Assembly (NCBI RefSeq): GCF_001677275.1
Contig: NZ_CP016177.1
Location: 186,001-250,000 of the forward strand
From: Vibrio breoganii
Lineage (GTDB): Bacteria > Pseudomonadota > Gammaproteobacteria > Enterobacterales > Vibrionaceae
Reading direction: 5' to 3'
DNA: 64,000 nucleotides
The notes beneath the pieces were generated by a model. The model was not told the DNA's origin. It did no database searches and saw nothing but the letters and a program-made list of their open reading frames with translations. Positions 30,222-39,763 of this stretch are shown piece after piece. The first letter of the stretch is position 1. Each line of letters begins with the position of its first letter. Position numbers and translations under genes: made by a program.

Positions 30222-32096
30222 ATGGCATTATGGGGCGGTAGATTTACCCAAGCAGCAGACACTCGGTTTAAACAGTTCAACGATTCACTTCGCTTTGATT
30301 ACCGATTGGCTGAGCAAGACATTGTAGGTTCGATCGCTTGGTCTAAGGCTCTGCATTCTGTTGATGTCCTGACCGAAGAAGAACAGCAGAAGCTTGAACT
30401 GGCGCTTAATGAGTTAAAGCTTGAGGTGATGGAGGATCCAGAGCAGATCCTTCACTCTGACGCTGAAGATATCCACTCGTGGGTTGAGCAGCAGCTTATC
30501 GGTAAGGTGGGCGACCTTGGTAAAAAATTGCATACCGGTCGTTCTCGTAATGATCAGGTGGCTACGGATTTAAAACTTTGGTGTCGCCAGCAAGGCAATC
30601 AACTGTTGATTGCTCTTGATAAGCTGCAAACCAAGATGGTTTCAGTAGCAGAGCAACATCAAGGCACTGTTCTGCCTGGCTACACTCACTTACAACGTGC
30701 ACAGCCGGTGACATTTGCTCACTGGTGTCTTGCGTATGTCGAGATGCTTGAGCGTGATTACTCAAGATTAAGTGATGCTATTAAGCGCCTTGATACTTGT
30801 CCTTTAGGCTCTGGCGCTCTTGCGGGTACCGCTTACCCAATGGATAGAGAGCAGTTGGCTCATTCTCTTGGCTTTCGTCGCGCCACTCGCAACAGCTTAG
30901 ATTCAGTATCAGACCGTGACCATGTGATGGAGCTAATGTCTATTGCATCACTCTCTATGCTGCACCTATCTCGCCTAGCTGAAGATATGATCTTCTACAA
31001 CTCTGGCGAATCTAACTTTATTGAATTAGCCGATACAGTGACCTCAGGTTCATCACTGATGCCGCAGAAGAAGAACCCTGATGCACTAGAGCTAATTCGT
31101 GGTAAGTGCGGTCGTGTGTACGGCTCTTTGGCTGGCATGATGATGACAGTTAAGGCTTTGCCACTGGCGTACAACAAAGACATGCAAGAAGACAAGGAAG
31201 GCCTATTCGACGCCTTAGATACTTGGAATGACTGCATGGAAATGGCCGCACTGTGCTTTGAGGGCATCAAGGTTAACGGTGAGCGTACGCTTGAGGCCGC
31301 TAAGCAAGGCTATGCTAACTCCACTGAGCTTGCGGACTACCTAGTTGCGAAAGGCATACCATTCCGTGAAGCGCACCATATTGTAGGCGTAGCAGTGGTT
31401 GCAGCGATTTCTAAGGGCTGTGCGTTGGAAGAGCTTACTCTCGAAGAGCTAAAACAGTTCTCTGAGGTCATTGAAAATGATGTGTACGATATTCTGACCA
31501 TAGATTCTTGTCTTGAAAAGCGTTCTGCTCTTGGCGGCGTGAGTCCAACACAAGTCGCTTACGCGGTAGATCAAGCTCAGCAACGTTTAGAGCAAAGAGA
31601 CACTTCTGGGGTGAAAGTACGTGCGGCTCGCTTAACGGACATCGATACCCTAGAAGGCATGGTGGCGTACTGGGCTGGTCTTGGTGAGAACCTACCTCGT
31701 AATCGTAGTGAGCTTATTCGCGATATCGGCTCCTTTGCGGTCGCTGAGCATCATGGTGAAGTGACGGGCTGTGCATCCTTGTATGTCTATGACTCAGGGC
31801 TTGCTGAGATTCGCTCTCTGGGTGTTGAAGCAGGCTGGCAAGGTCAAGGGCAGGGCACAGCTATTGTGCAGCACCTAGTTGATCGTGCGCGCCAAATGGC
31901 TATTAAGAAAGTCTTTGTACTGACTCGTACACCTGAGTTCTTTATGAAGCACAGCTTTATTCCGACCTCGAAGATGCTACTGCCTGAGAAGGTACTCAAA
32001 GACTGTGAGCAATGTCCTCGTCAGCACGCTTGTGATGAGGTGGCTCTTGAGTTCAATCTCAATGAGCAAGTGATCGTTAAGGTAAACGTGGCTTAA
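30222..32096 (+). CDS. argHA: ArgHA fusion: argininosuccinate lyase + N-acetylglutamate synthase
   Basis: Residues 1 to about 460 are argininosuccinate lyase ([20 protein letters not shown], the [13 protein letters not shown] block, and the signature [20 protein letters not shown] near residue 280). Residues 464-624 are a GNAT acetyltransferase; [20 protein letters not shown] has the acetyl-CoA motif A. Such argH(A) fusions are known from Moritella, Vibrio and relatives, where the GNAT part is a short N-acetylglutamate synthase. The protein thus provides both the first and last steps of arginine synthesis. The C-terminus has cysteines in [10 protein letters not shown] whose role is unknown. 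Last gene of argCBGHA. Confidence 0.95.
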   Translation: MALWGGRFTQAADTRFKQFNDSLRFDYRLAEQDIVGSIAWSKALHSVDVLTEEEQQKLELALNELKLEVMEDPEQILHSDAEDIHSWVEQQLIGKVGDLGKKLHTGRSRNDQVATDLKLWCRQQGNQLLIALDKLQTKMVSVAEQHQGTVLPGYTHLQRAQPVTFAHWCLAYVEMLERDYSRLSDAIKRLDTCPLGSGALAGTAYPMDREQLAHSLGFRRATRNSLDSVSDRDHVMELMSIASLSMLHLSRLAEDMIFYNSGESNFIELADTVTSGSSLMPQKKNPDALELIRGKCGRVYGSLAGMMMTVKALPLAYNKDMQEDKEGLFDALDTWNDCMEMAALCFEGIKVNGERTLEAAKQGYANSTELADYLVAKGIPFREAHHIVGVAVVAAISKGCALEELTLEELKQFSEVIENDVYDILTIDSCLEKRSALGGVSPTQVAYAVDQAQQRLEQRDTSGVKVRAARLTDIDTLEGMVAYWAGLGENLPRNRSELIRDIGSFAVAEHHGEVTGCASLYVYDSGLAEIRSLGVEAGWQGQGQGTAIVQHLVDRARQMAIKKVFVLTRTPEFFMKHSFIPTSKMLLPEKVLKDCEQCPRQHACDEVALEFNLNEQVIVKVNVA

Positions 32097-32190
32097 GCTA
32101 AAGCTCGAAAAGTTGAAATTAAAAGGAACTCACTGGGAAGGGCAGGGTCTATTACTGTACCACTGCTTTTCTTAGACAGTTTCTAAGACG

Positions 32191-32226
32191 GCCCTTGAAC
32201 AGAGATAGTTCAGGGGCCTTTTGTTT
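32191..32226 (+). terminator. Terminator of the argCBGHA operon
   Basis: GCCCTTGAAC (32191-32200) pairs with GTTCAGGGGC (32208-32217, one mismatch), followed by a T-rich tract. A short 6-bp hairpin lies just upstream (about 32172-32187). Confidence 0.8.
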
Positions 32227-32335
32227 TCTATGCAGTTCACTTCTCAAATCCCTTCTTTTTGACGCTAAATGCCTATCCCTTCGGCGCAAATTTTCTCTAC
32301 AATGTTTTTTTTTGTTTTATAGAGAGCAACACCTC

Positions 32336-32683
32336 ATGATTGAACGCCAACAAACCAAACAGCGCATGAGTCGCATCGTAAAGCACAACGGCACCATTTA
32401 CCTTTGTGGTCAGGTCTGTGCAGATGCAACTCAAGGCATCAAAGAACAAACGCAAACCATGTTGGATAAGGTTGAGGAGCTATTGCTAGAGTCTGGTAGT
32501 GATAAAGAGCACATGCTTTCAGCCACTATCTACCTGAAAGATATGCAATATTTCCAAGAGATGAATGCAGTGTGGGATGCGTGGATTCCAGAAGGGCATG
32601 CTCCGGCGAGAGCCTGTGTGACTGCGGATATGGCAAGAGAGGCCTTGCTGGTGGAAATTTCAGTGGTTGCCGCTGAAAAATAA
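32336..32683 (+). CDS. RidA-superfamily protein (YoaB-like)
   Basis: A 115-residue member of the Rid/YjgF family, trimeric proteins that in the RidA branch hydrolyse reactive enamine/imine intermediates. It most resembles E. coli Yoa[37 protein letters not shown] and [14 protein letters not shown]. The Arg in PARACV that binds substrate carboxylate in RidA is kept. I take ATG 32336; the frame runs 47 codons upstream through the argHA terminator, which is not coding. A TACAAT -10-like element lies at 32298-32303. Substrate unknown; the arginine genes upstream are probably unrelated. Confidence 0.88.
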   Translation: MIERQQTKQRMSRIVKHNGTIYLCGQVCADATQGIKEQTQTMLDKVEELLLESGSDKEHMLSATIYLKDMQYFQEMNAVWDAWIPEGHAPARACVTADMAREALLVEISVVAAEK

Positions 32684-32722
32684 AAAACCTGCAACATTGG
32701 TTCGAAAGAAAAATGTCGCAGG
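32682..32722 (-). terminator. Terminator of the flavoprotein gene
   Basis: CCTGC-x-ACATT type stem (from 32688) pairs with AATGT-x-GCAGG (to 32722); on the minus strand it is followed by six T. It may also affect the convergent Rid gene. Confidence 0.7.
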
Positions 32723-32745
32723 CTAGATTGATTCAAATAAGGTGA

Positions 32746-34197
32746 TTAACAGCCAGGACCACAGTCTAGGCAATGCTTAATCATCTCAGGGCCTAGGTGT
32801 AGTTTAGCGTTTAGGTCCCTTAGTGCAGTTCGAACACCCTCTTCGATCACTGGGTGATAGAAAGGCATATCCAGCATTTGAGAGATGGTCATCTTGTTCT
32901 GATGCGCCCAAGCAAGTAGGTGTGCTAAATGCTCTGCGTTGGGTCCCATCATCTCCGCACCTAAGAAACGTCCAGTTCCTTGTTCACCATAGACATTCAA
33001 AATGCCCTTGTTACGCAGCATAACGCGAGAGCGGCCTTGGCCTTCAAAGGATACGGTTCCTGTTTCAAAGCAGCCACAAGTGCCTAGACGCTGTGAGATT
33101 TGACGCAAAGACTCACCTACCATTGCAATCTGTGGATCGCTGAAGACTGCCGAGATGGTCGAGCGACGCAAGCCTGCTCTGATATCCGGGAAGCGTCCCG
33201 CGTTATCGCCAGCGATACGCCCTTGATCCGCCGCTTCGTGAAGCAATGGGATTTGATTGCTTGCATCACCCGAGATAAAGATGTTCTCTACCGAGGTCTG
33301 CATTGTGTATGGGTCAGCTGTGGGCACCCCTTTTGCATCCAGTTCAACCGGAGTGTTTTCTAACCCGAGATTATCAACATTCGGGCGACGGCCAGTAGCA
33401 GCCAAAACGAAATCCACTTCAAAGCGTTCTGTTTCACCCGAGCGGTTGATGAAGTCGATCTCAACTTTGTCTTCATTGCGAACCATTCTCTCTACTTCTA
33501 CATCGGCATCCAAATAGAACTCTTCTTGGAAGGTTTTATCTGCGTATGCCATTACCTCAGGGTCGGTTAGTGGGCCAACTTGCCCGCCTACACCAAATAC
33601 CTTCACTTCAACGCCTAAGCGGTGTAGAGCCTGACCTAGTTCCAGGCCAATCACACCTGGGCCAAATACAGCCACGGATTGAGGAAGATCATCCCACTCG
33701 AAGACATCATCATTGATGACCAATCTATCGCCTAGCTCATTCCATATTGCTGGATAAGCGGGTCTTGAACCTGTCGCAATGACAATGCGCTGTGCATTGA
33801 TCTGTGTGTGGTCATCTACAAGGAGTGTCGAGTTATCAACAAATTGAGCGTAACCGCGAATCTTATCTTCCGCTGGGATCTCATCAACGCCCTCGAGAAC
33901 AAACCCAACAAAACGGTCGCGTTCGCTCTTGATGCGCTGCATAACCTGCTTACCATCTATACGGATCTCACCTTGAGGATGCACACCAAATTGCGGTGCT
34001 TTCTCAATCTGATGGACGCTCTCAGCCGCCGCAATCAATAGCTTAGAAGGCATGCAGCCTACTCGTGCACAGGTCGTACCGTAAGGACCGCCTTCGATCA
34101 TGACTACCGAGTCTGTGTGAGCTTTGGCCGCACGATAAGCCCCAAGGCCTGCTGTGCCACCACCAATTACTGCTACGTCGACGTTCAATGTCTTCAT
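32746..34197 (-). CDS. Dihydrolipoamide dehydrogenase-like flavoprotein with C-terminal Cys tail
   Basis: Class I pyridine nucleotide-disulfide oxidoreductase, 483 residues. [19 protein letters not shown] binds FAD; the redox-active pair is Cys43/Cys48 in [31 protein letters not shown] binds NAD(P)[12 protein letters not shown] is the second FAD contact; [15 protein letters not shown] holds the His-x-x-x-Glu pair of the dimerisation domain. The C-terminus carries Cys476, Cys479 and Cys483, absent from true lipoamide dehydrogenases. It is not next to pyruvate or oxoglutarate dehydrogenase genes; instead it lies beside a Prx-Grx hybrid and oxyR. Possibly a disulfide reductase for stress defence; natural substrate unknown. 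Confidence 0.87.
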   Translation of the reverse strand: MKTLNVDVAVIGGGTAGLGAYRAAKAHTDSVVMIEGGPYGTTCARVGCMPSKLLIAAAESVHQIEKAPQFGVHPQGEIRIDGKQVMQRIKSERDRFVGFVLEGVDEIPAEDKIRGYAQFVDNSTLLVDDHTQINAQRIVIATGSRPAYPAIWNELGDRLVINDDVFEWDDLPQSVAVFGPGVIGLELGQALHRLGVEVKVFGVGGQVGPLTDPEVMAYADKTFQEEFYLDADVEVERMVRNEDKVEIDFINRSGETERFEVDFVLAATGRRPNVDNLGLENTPVELDAKGVPTADPYTMQTSVENIFISGDASNQIPLLHEAADQGRIAGDNAGRFPDIRAGLRRSTISAVFSDPQIAMVGESLRQISQRLGTCGCFETGTVSFEGQGRSRVMLRNKGILNVYGEQGTGRFLGAEMMGPNAEHLAHLLAWAHQNKMTISQMLDMPFYHPVIEEGVRTALRDLNAKLHLGPEMIKHCLDCGPGC

Positions 34198-34290
34198 GGA
34201 AACCTCTAAGAATTCTGTGTTAGTTCATATAACCAAGGGTTCACTCATCGTTAGGTAAACCTAGCTTAATATCACTTGGGTATATCAACT

Positions 34291-34312
34291 AGGCCCGCCG
34301 TTTTGCGGGCCT
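34291..34312 (-). terminator. Hairpin after the Prx-Grx gene
   Basis: AGGCCCGC (34291-34298) pairs with GCGGGCCT (34305-34312), six-base loop. It lies between the Prx-Grx gene and the flavoprotein gene. No strong T-run on the minus strand, so partial read-through into the flavoprotein gene is possible. Confidence 0.55.
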
Positions 34313-34342
34313 TATATTGAATCGGTCTTTGTTACGAAGTGC

Positions 34343-35071
34343 TTACGCTAGGTATGTTTCTAGCTCTTCGCTACCACCGATGTGCTTACCGCCGATGAAG
34401 ACTTGTGGCACTGTTGAGCGACCAGTGATTGCACGTAGCGATACTGTGGTTGCGTCTTTACCCAATACGACTTCTTCATATTGAAGACTCTTGTCGATTA
34501 GGTTTTGTTTCGCTTTTGCACAGAAAGGACAGCCTGGTTTAGTAAATACTGTGATTGACTCTTGCGCTTTGTATTCAGGAGCAATGTAGTTAAGCATGGT
34601 ATCTGCATCAGAAACTTTGAACGGGTCGCCCGGCTCGTTTGGTTCGATGAACATCTTCTCTACAACGCCGTTTTTAACCAGCATGCTGTAGCGCCATGAG
34701 CGCTTACCAAAGCCTAGTTCTTTCTTATCAACGAGTAGACCCATGCCATCAGTAAAGTCACCGTTACCGTCTGGGATGAAGCGAATGTTTTCTGCTTCTT
34801 GGTCTTCTTTCCAAGCGTTCATTACGAAGGTATCGTTGACTGATACACATACAATCTCATCAACGCCGTGCTCTTTGAATACAGGGAACAACTCGTTAAA
34901 GCGAGGTAGGTGGCTAGATGAACATGTTGGAGTAAACGCGCCTGGCAGGCTGAATACAATAACGGTTTTATCTTTAAAGATGTCGTCAGTGGTTACTTGA
35001 GTGAATGCGTCACCAACGCGAACTGGGAATCTAACTTGTGGTACAGCTTGACCTTCTTTAGATGCAAACAT
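34343..35071 (-). CDS. Peroxiredoxin-glutaredoxin hybrid (Prx5-type)
   Basis: Reduces hydrogen peroxide and organic peroxides with glutathione. Residues 1 to about 165 are a Prx5-type peroxiredoxin with the peroxidatic Cys50 in PGAFTPTCSSSHLP; residues 172-242 are a glutaredoxin with Cys181-Pro-Phe-Cys184 and the cis-Pro in RSTVPQVFIGG. The fusion is known from Haemophilus (PGdx) and vibrios (PrxA in V. cholerae). The ATG follows AAAAGGAC. It is divergent from oxyR, with an OxyR-type site just upstream of its likely -35, so peroxide induction by OxyR is expected. Confidence 0.95.
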   Translation of the reverse strand: MFASKEGQAVPQVRFPVRVGDAFTQVTTDDIFKDKTVIVFSLPGAFTPTCSSSHLPRFNELFPVFKEHGVDEIVCVSVNDTFVMNAWKEDQEAENIRFIPDGNGDFTDGMGLLVDKKELGFGKRSWRYSMLVKNGVVEKMFIEPNEPGDPFKVSDADTMLNYIAPEYKAQESITVFTKPGCPFCAKAKQNLIDKSLQYEEVVLGKDATTVSLRAITGRSTVPQVFIGGKHIGGSEELETYLA

Positions 35072-35132
35072 AGTGATGTCCTTTTAATTATTTAAGTTAG
35101 GGACTTAGCCCTTTTCTGTTTTGTTGGAGCCA

Positions 35133-35161
35133 TTATTAGCGATTTCTTTTGATAGGCATAA
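35133..35161 (-). promoter_or_regulatory. Likely promoter of the Prx-Grx gene
   Basis: On the minus strand, TTATGC (35161-35156) as a poor -35, a 17-base spacer, and TAATAA (35138-35133) as -10. The weak -35 directly abuts the OxyR site, as at activator-dependent promoters. Confidence 0.5.
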
Positions 35162-35197
35162 TCGTTTGATGCTATGGTTTCAATAGATAAATCTTAT
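35161..35197. promoter_or_regulatory. OxyR binding site between the Prx-Grx gene and oxyR
   Basis: ATCG-N7-CTAT-N7-ATAG-N7-TTAT matches 14 of 16 positions of the OxyR pattern ATAG-N7-CTAT-N7-ATAG-N7-CTAT. It ends 13 bases before the oxyR ATG and begins where the Prx-Grx -35 ends, fitting activation of one gene and autorepression of the other. Confidence 0.82.
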
Positions 35198-35210
35198 CGA
35201 GATCAAAGTG

Positions 35211-36095
35211 ATGAATATTAGAGATTTTGAATATTTGGTGTCTTTAGCTGAACATAAGCACTTTCGAAAAGCCGCAGAAGCGTGTTTTGTCAGCCAGCCA
35301 ACCTTGAGTGGGCAAATCCGTAAACTAGAAGATGAACTCGGCACCGCATTGTTGGAGCGCAGTAGTCGCAAGGTGCTGTTTACTGATGCTGGGCTCTTGT
35401 TGGTGGAGCAGGCAAAAAAAATACTGGCAGAGGTAAAGCAGTTCACTGAGATGGCGAGTGCACAAGGAGACTCGATGGAGGGGCCGATACATATAGGTTT
35501 TATTCCTACAGTAGGCCCATACTTGATGCCGTTGATTGTCCCAAAGATAAAACAAGACTTTCCTGATCTAGAGTTATTCCTGTATGAAGCGCAAACCCAT
35601 CAATTGGTGGCACAGTTGGAAGAAGGGAAGTTAGATTGCCTTATCTTGGCGGCAGTTAAGGAAACGGAGCACTTTAAAGAACTCGAGATCTACGAAGAGC
35701 CACTAATGATTGCCGTTCCAGAGAACCACCCATGGGGAGGGTTGTCGAGCTTTGATATGCAAAAACTCAACGGCAATACCGTGCTGTCATTAGGGGATGG
35801 GCATTGCTTGAGAGATCAAGCACTAGGATACTGCTTTGCCGCTGGCGCTGAAGACGATCAGCGATTTAAGGCAACCAGCTTAGAGACCTTAAGGAATATG
35901 GTTGCAGCAGGCAGTGGCATTACCTTGTTGCCTGAGCTTGCCGTGCCCCATGAAAAATCAAAGGATGGGGTGAGTTATATTCCGGCGGAAAACCCAACGC
36001 CGTGTCGCAAGCTGGTGTTGGCTTATCGCCCAGGTTCACCGTTCAAGCCGAGATTTGAATCCTTGGCTCGTTACATCTCAGATTGCCTGAACTAA
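35211..36095 (+). CDS. oxyR: OxyR, LysR-type peroxide sensor
   Basis: Transcription activator of the hydrogen peroxide response. MNIRDFEYLVSLAEHKHFRK and VSQPTLSGQIRKLEDELG form the winged helix. With ATG 35211 as residue 1, the redox cysteines fall at exactly 199 and 208 (GDGHCLRDQALGYC), as in E. coli OxyR; this supports that start over the GTG one codon upstream. RSGITLLPE-like MVAAGSGITLLPEL is in the effector domain. Divergent from the Prx-Grx gene, convergent with mrcA. Confidence 0.96.
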   Translation: MNIRDFEYLVSLAEHKHFRKAAEACFVSQPTLSGQIRKLEDELGTALLERSSRKVLFTDAGLLLVEQAKKILAEVKQFTEMASAQGDSMEGPIHIGFIPTVGPYLMPLIVPKIKQDFPDLELFLYEAQTHQLVAQLEEGKLDCLILAAVKETEHFKELEIYEEPLMIAVPENHPWGGLSSFDMQKLNGNTVLSLGDGHCLRDQALGYCFAAGAEDDQRFKATSLETLRNMVAAGSGITLLPELAVPHEKSKDGVSYIPAENPTPCRKLVLAYRPGSPFKPRFESLARYISDCLN

Positions 36096-36099
36096 AAGA

Positions 36100-36128
36100 A
36101 AAGACCCGGCCAAATGAGCCGGGTCTTT
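36100..36128. terminator. Bidirectional terminator between oxyR and mrcA
   Basis: An 11-bp perfect stem (36100-36110 with 36118-36128), seven-base loop, A-run on the left and T-run on the right. Confidence 0.92.
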
Positions 36129-36139
36129 ATTATTGTTCG

Positions 36140-38782
36140 CTAGAACAAGCTTCCACTGTCTTCGCTGTCCTCATCATCTGAGGCGCCACTGGAGAAAATA
36201 TCGTCTCCGTATAGGCTATTACTTGAGTTGTCTGGTTCATACTCAGTTGGCGCTGTGCCCTGCAAGAAGTACTCAAATCGAGACGTCTCATCTGCTTTTT
36301 GAGTCAGCAATCCAGAGCTACGATCAATACGTGCTTGAATAATCTTGCGTGGTACGCGCTTGCGCTGTACTGGTGTATCTTCCAGCGCTACCTTCATGAA
36401 GTCGACCCATGCTGGTTGGGCGGTTCGAGCACCGGCTTCACCACCAGAAACCTGGCTCTTACCTAGGTTAGCGTTTTTCTCAGTACGGCCAAGGTTACGA
36501 TCATGGCTATCGAAGCCCACCCAAGTTACCGCCACTACGTTTGGACCATAGCCACTGTACCAAGCATCTTTCGAAGAGTTAGTGGTACCTGTCTTACCGC
36601 CAACATCCCGGCGTTTTAGGGCTTGAGCACGGAAACCTGTACCGTTCCAGCCGGTGCCTTTAGACCAGTTACCGCCACCCCAAACATTGCTGTACATCAT
36701 TTCACGCACTAGGAATGCCGTTTGTGGTGTGATAACTCGAGGTGCATAGCGAGGCGTGTCGTCTACTGACTCTACCTTTTCACCTTCCTCATTGGTCAGC
36801 TCGGTGAGCTCGATGTCTTTGTTTTCAGCGTACTCTGAAACATCGCTGACTAACTCGTTGTCACAGTTCTTTTTACAGATAACCGTTGGGTTTGCTTCGA
36901 AGCGGACTTCACCGTAAGGGTTTTCAACGCGCTCAATGTAGAAAGGCTCTACATAGTAGCCACCGTTGGCAAATACTGAATAACCCTGCGCCATCTGTAC
37001 CGGCGTTAAGCTACCTGCACCTAAAGCAATGGTCTCTGAGCGCGGAGTATTCTTCTTAGCAAAGCCAAATCGAGTGAGGTAGTCACGTGTATCGTCAAGA
37101 CCTACTGAGCGCAATACACGAACCGCCATTACGTTCTTCGATTGAGCAAGACCGATACGAAGACGTGTTGGCCCAAGGTAGGTTGGCGGTGAGTTCTTAG
37201 GTCGCCATGCCGTACCTGCACTTTCATCCCACTGGTTGATAGGGGCGTCGTTGATCAAGGTCGCTAGAGTCATGCCGTCATCGATTGCTGCAGAATAGAT
37301 GAATGGCTTGATGCTAGAGCCCACCTGACGTAGAGACTGAGTGGCACGGTTAAACTTGTTATGCACAAAGTTAAAGCCACCCACTAGAGAGGTAACACGA
37401 CCTGATGTAGGCTCAATAGACACCATCGCCGTATTCGCATTCGGGATCTGGCTTAAACGCCACACGATAGGCTGCTGCTCTTCTGCCGCTTCTTCCTCTG
37501 CCTCAGTGGTAGGGGCCGGGGTTAAAGCGCGAGCAATATCGGTTGGACGAACCCATACTTGCTGACCCACTTCGACGATGTCAGAAGCGCTTTTTGGTGC
37601 GGGGCCTTGTCTTTCATCTGTTTTGTAGCGGCGAGCCCAACTCATGCCATCCCATTCTATGGTTTGGTAGCCATGACTCTTAACAAATACCTGAGCGGTT
37701 TTGCCTTCTACTTTGGTGACGACTGCTGGGCGCATAGCGCCATAGCTAGGTTGAGAACGAAGGTATTTTTGAATTTCATCCTGGTCCATTGCTGTCGCAG
37801 AGGGCTCCCAAGCAACCTTTTCTTCACCGCGATAACCGTGACGTTCATCGTAGCTGATCAGATTATTAACCGCGGCAATGTTGGCCGCGTTTTGCAGCTT
37901 AGAATCAACGGTTGTGTAGATGCGCATTCCAGAGGTATACGCTTCTTCTTCACCAAACTTTTTCACCATCCATGCACGAGCAATCTCTGCTACATAGGGT
38001 GCACGTACTTGAATCTCTGCGCCGTGCGCTTCGCCGGTTAGATCCTCTGCTCGGGCTTCATCAAATTGCGCCTGAGTGATTTTTTTCTCGCTTAGCATGC
38101 GACCTAACACTACGTTTCGACGTGTGGTTGCACGATCGATTGAGTAGATTGGGTTCATGGTTGACGGGGCCTTAGGTAGGCCTGCAATGACAGCAAGTTC
38201 ACCTAAGCTCAAATCTTTCAGCTCTTTACCGAAGTAAACCTGCGCCGCAGCACCTACACCATAGGAGCGGTGTCCTAGGTAAATTTTGTTCAGGTAAAGC
38301 TCAAGGATTTCTTGCTTGGTCAGCAGTTGCTCAATATGGACTGCGATAAATATCTCTTTGATTTTACGCATTATTTTCTTCTCGTTGGACAAGAAGAAGT
38401 TTCTGGCTAACTGCTGGGTAATGGTACTTGCACCTTGGCTGGCAGAACCTGTTGAGATAACAGCGATTGCGGCACGGGTAATACCAATTGGGTCAAAACC
38501 AAAGTGTTCGTAGAAACGACTGTCCTCGGTAGCGATAACCGCATCGACTAACTCTTGTGGCATTTCGTCCAACGTAAGAGGAATACGGCGCTTTTCACCA
38601 AACTGAGCAATCAGTTTTCCATCGTGTGTATACACCTGCATCGGTGTCTGTAGTTCAACATCTTTCAACGTTGCCACGTCTGGCAATTGTGGTTTTAGGT
38701 AGTAATAAAAACCAAAAATTGTACCTAGCCCAAGAACAATGCAAGCCAGTGCAAGGACCAATGTAATCTTTATGAACTTCAC
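36140..38782 (-). CDS. mrcA: Penicillin-binding protein 1a
   Basis: Bifunctional class A PBP that polymerises and cross-links peptidoglycan at the inner membrane. One N-terminal membrane helix (about 3-28) is followed by the GT51 domain with catalytic Glu86 in TEDSRFYEHFG, an inserted OB-like domain, and the transpeptidase domain with SSIKPF (SxxK) and GGKTGTTNSSKDAW. I chose GTG 38782 (880 residues): AAGGA lies eight bases upstream, and VKFIKITLVLA aligns with the E. coli start, placing the Glu at 86. The frame stays open 20 codons more. The acidic Ser/Asp-rich tail (SGASDDEDSEDSGSLF) is notable. Divergent from the pil operon, as in other gamma-proteobacteria. Confidence 0.95.
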   Translation of the reverse strand: MKFIKITLVLALACIVLGLGTIFGFYYYLKPQLPDVATLKDVELQTPMQVYTHDGKLIAQFGEKRRIPLTLDEMPQELVDAVIATEDSRFYEHFGFDPIGITRAAIAVISTGSASQGASTITQQLARNFFLSNEKKIMRKIKEIFIAVHIEQLLTKQEILELYLNKIYLGHRSYGVGAAAQVYFGKELKDLSLGELAVIAGLPKAPSTMNPIYSIDRATTRRNVVLGRMLSEKKITQAQFDEARAEDLTGEAHGAEIQVRAPYVAEIARAWMVKKFGEEEAYTSGMRIYTTVDSKLQNAANIAAVNNLISYDERHGYRGEEKVAWEPSATAMDQDEIQKYLRSQPSYGAMRPAVVTKVEGKTAQVFVKSHGYQTIEWDGMSWARRYKTDERQGPAPKSASDIVEVGQQVWVRPTDIARALTPAPTTEAEEEAAEEQQPIVWRLSQIPNANTAMVSIEPTSGRVTSLVGGFNFVHNKFNRATQSLRQVGSSIKPFIYSAAIDDGMTLATLINDAPINQWDESAGTAWRPKNSPPTYLGPTRLRIGLAQSKNVMAVRVLRSVGLDDTRDYLTRFGFAKKNTPRSETIALGAGSLTPVQMAQGYSVFANGGYYVEPFYIERVENPYGEVRFEANPTVICKKNCDNELVSDVSEYAENKDIELTELTNEEGEKVESVDDTPRYAPRVITPQTAFLVREMMYSNVWGGGNWSKGTGWNGTGFRAQALKRRDVGGKTGTTNSSKDAWYSGYGPNVVAVTWVGFDSHDRNLGRTEKNANLGKSQVSGGEAGARTAQPAWVDFMKVALEDTPVQRKRVPRKIIQARIDRSSGLLTQKADETSRFEYFLQGTAPTEYEPDNSSNSLYGDDIFSSGASDDEDSEDSGSLF

Positions 38783-38914
38783 CCAAGTTTCCTTGTTTTT
38801 GGAAGATTGAAATTTGCTCAGTTTTATAACGAGCGTAAACAATAACTTAGTGTAACCCCTTTTTTACCCTGCTACCTATATTTTTGATCTTTATCGCATT
38901 TAATAGGGATTTGT

Positions 38915-39763
38915 ATGCTTTATTCCACGTTTTCCGGCATTTCGGTGCGCCAAAATAAGCTTGATTGTGTCGTGATCCGCCGTAGTAAAACGGGCTGGAA
39001 AATAGACGCTGCCTTCACATTTTTATGGGAAGAAAAACAAGACTGGAAAAGCGCATGGGCAAAGTTAAAAAAGCGGTTACCTAGATGGCGAAATTGTGTG
39101 TCAATAAGCCTTAATTTTGAAGAGGTGTTAAGTAAAAGTTCTGTAATAAATGCATCGTTACTCGAAGATGAGATCGCAATGCACGTTCAGGAGCAGCTCT
39201 CTAGCACAATCACCAAGGAGGAATTGGTACACGATTACAGAAAGAATGAGGTTATTAATGGCGAGCAGAAGCTTGAACTCTACATCTGTAAAAAAGACGC
39301 ACTCACTCGTTTGTTAGAGCGATGTGCATTGTCAGTAGATGTAGTGGGCTGGGTATTGACTGATCTTCATGCGCTGAGCCAAGAGCTCGAATTACCTGAT
39401 GAAAATAGGGTGGATGGCTTTATCGAAATAACGGAAGGCCGAATGGTGGTATCACTTAATCAACAAGGTCTGCCAATGGTTTTTGATATGACAAAGCAGG
39501 GTCTATCTGAGCTTTTTCAGAACTTAACTCACGCCTTTGCCAGCTTATCGGCTGATGCGGATAAAGAGAGGGTGACTTTGCTGGTCTATGGATGTGCAGA
39601 CAGGATTGCTGAACTCAATAAGTTGTTCATGCATAACTCAGAAATCAACTTAGTTGATGCGTCGCTCACCCATACTGGAAAAGGCTTAACTTCTTTTGCC
39701 ACCTATTACCCAGCGTTAGCCTGCGCAATGGGCGCTTACAGTTGGTCTAAGGCTTCTCAATGA
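38915..39763 (+). CDS. pilM: PilM/HofM-like pilus assembly protein (short)
   Basis: Position and partners identify it as the PilM-type actin-like protein of the type IV pilus alignment complex, which sits in the cytoplasm and holds the PilN tail. At 282 residues it is shorter than the roughly 340-350 usual in Vibrio and Pseudomonas, close to E. coli HofM (259). The N-terminus (SGISVRQNKLDCVVIRR) has only a weak remnant of the phosphate-binding loop of typical PilM (GIDxG-type). The C-terminal ALACAMGAYSW matches the end of the family. Its stop overlaps the pilN start (ATGA). Similarity is low enough that the name rests largely on synteny. Confidence 0.75.
   Translation: MLYSTFSGISVRQNKLDCVVIRRSKTGWKIDAAFTFLWEEKQDWKSAWAKLKKRLPRWRNCVSISLNFEEVLSKSSVINASLLEDEIAMHVQEQLSSTITKEELVHDYRKNEVINGEQKLELYICKKDALTRLLERCALSVDVVGWVLTDLHALSQELELPDENRVDGFIEITEGRMVVSLNQQGLPMVFDMTKQGLSELFQNLTHAFASLSADADKERVTLLVYGCADRIAELNKLFMHNSEINLVDASLTHTGKGLTSFATYYPALACAMGAYSWSKASQ

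Noticed and set aside
32746..34197. Calling the flavoprotein the lipoamide dehydrogenase of pyruvate dehydrogenase (lpdA)
   Set aside because: No aceE/aceF nearby, the redox motif and C-terminal tail differ, and the gene sits in a peroxide-response neighbourhood.
37559..38041. 160-codon plus-strand frame inside mrcA
   Set aside because: Antisense shadow of the PBP1a gene, with no family features.
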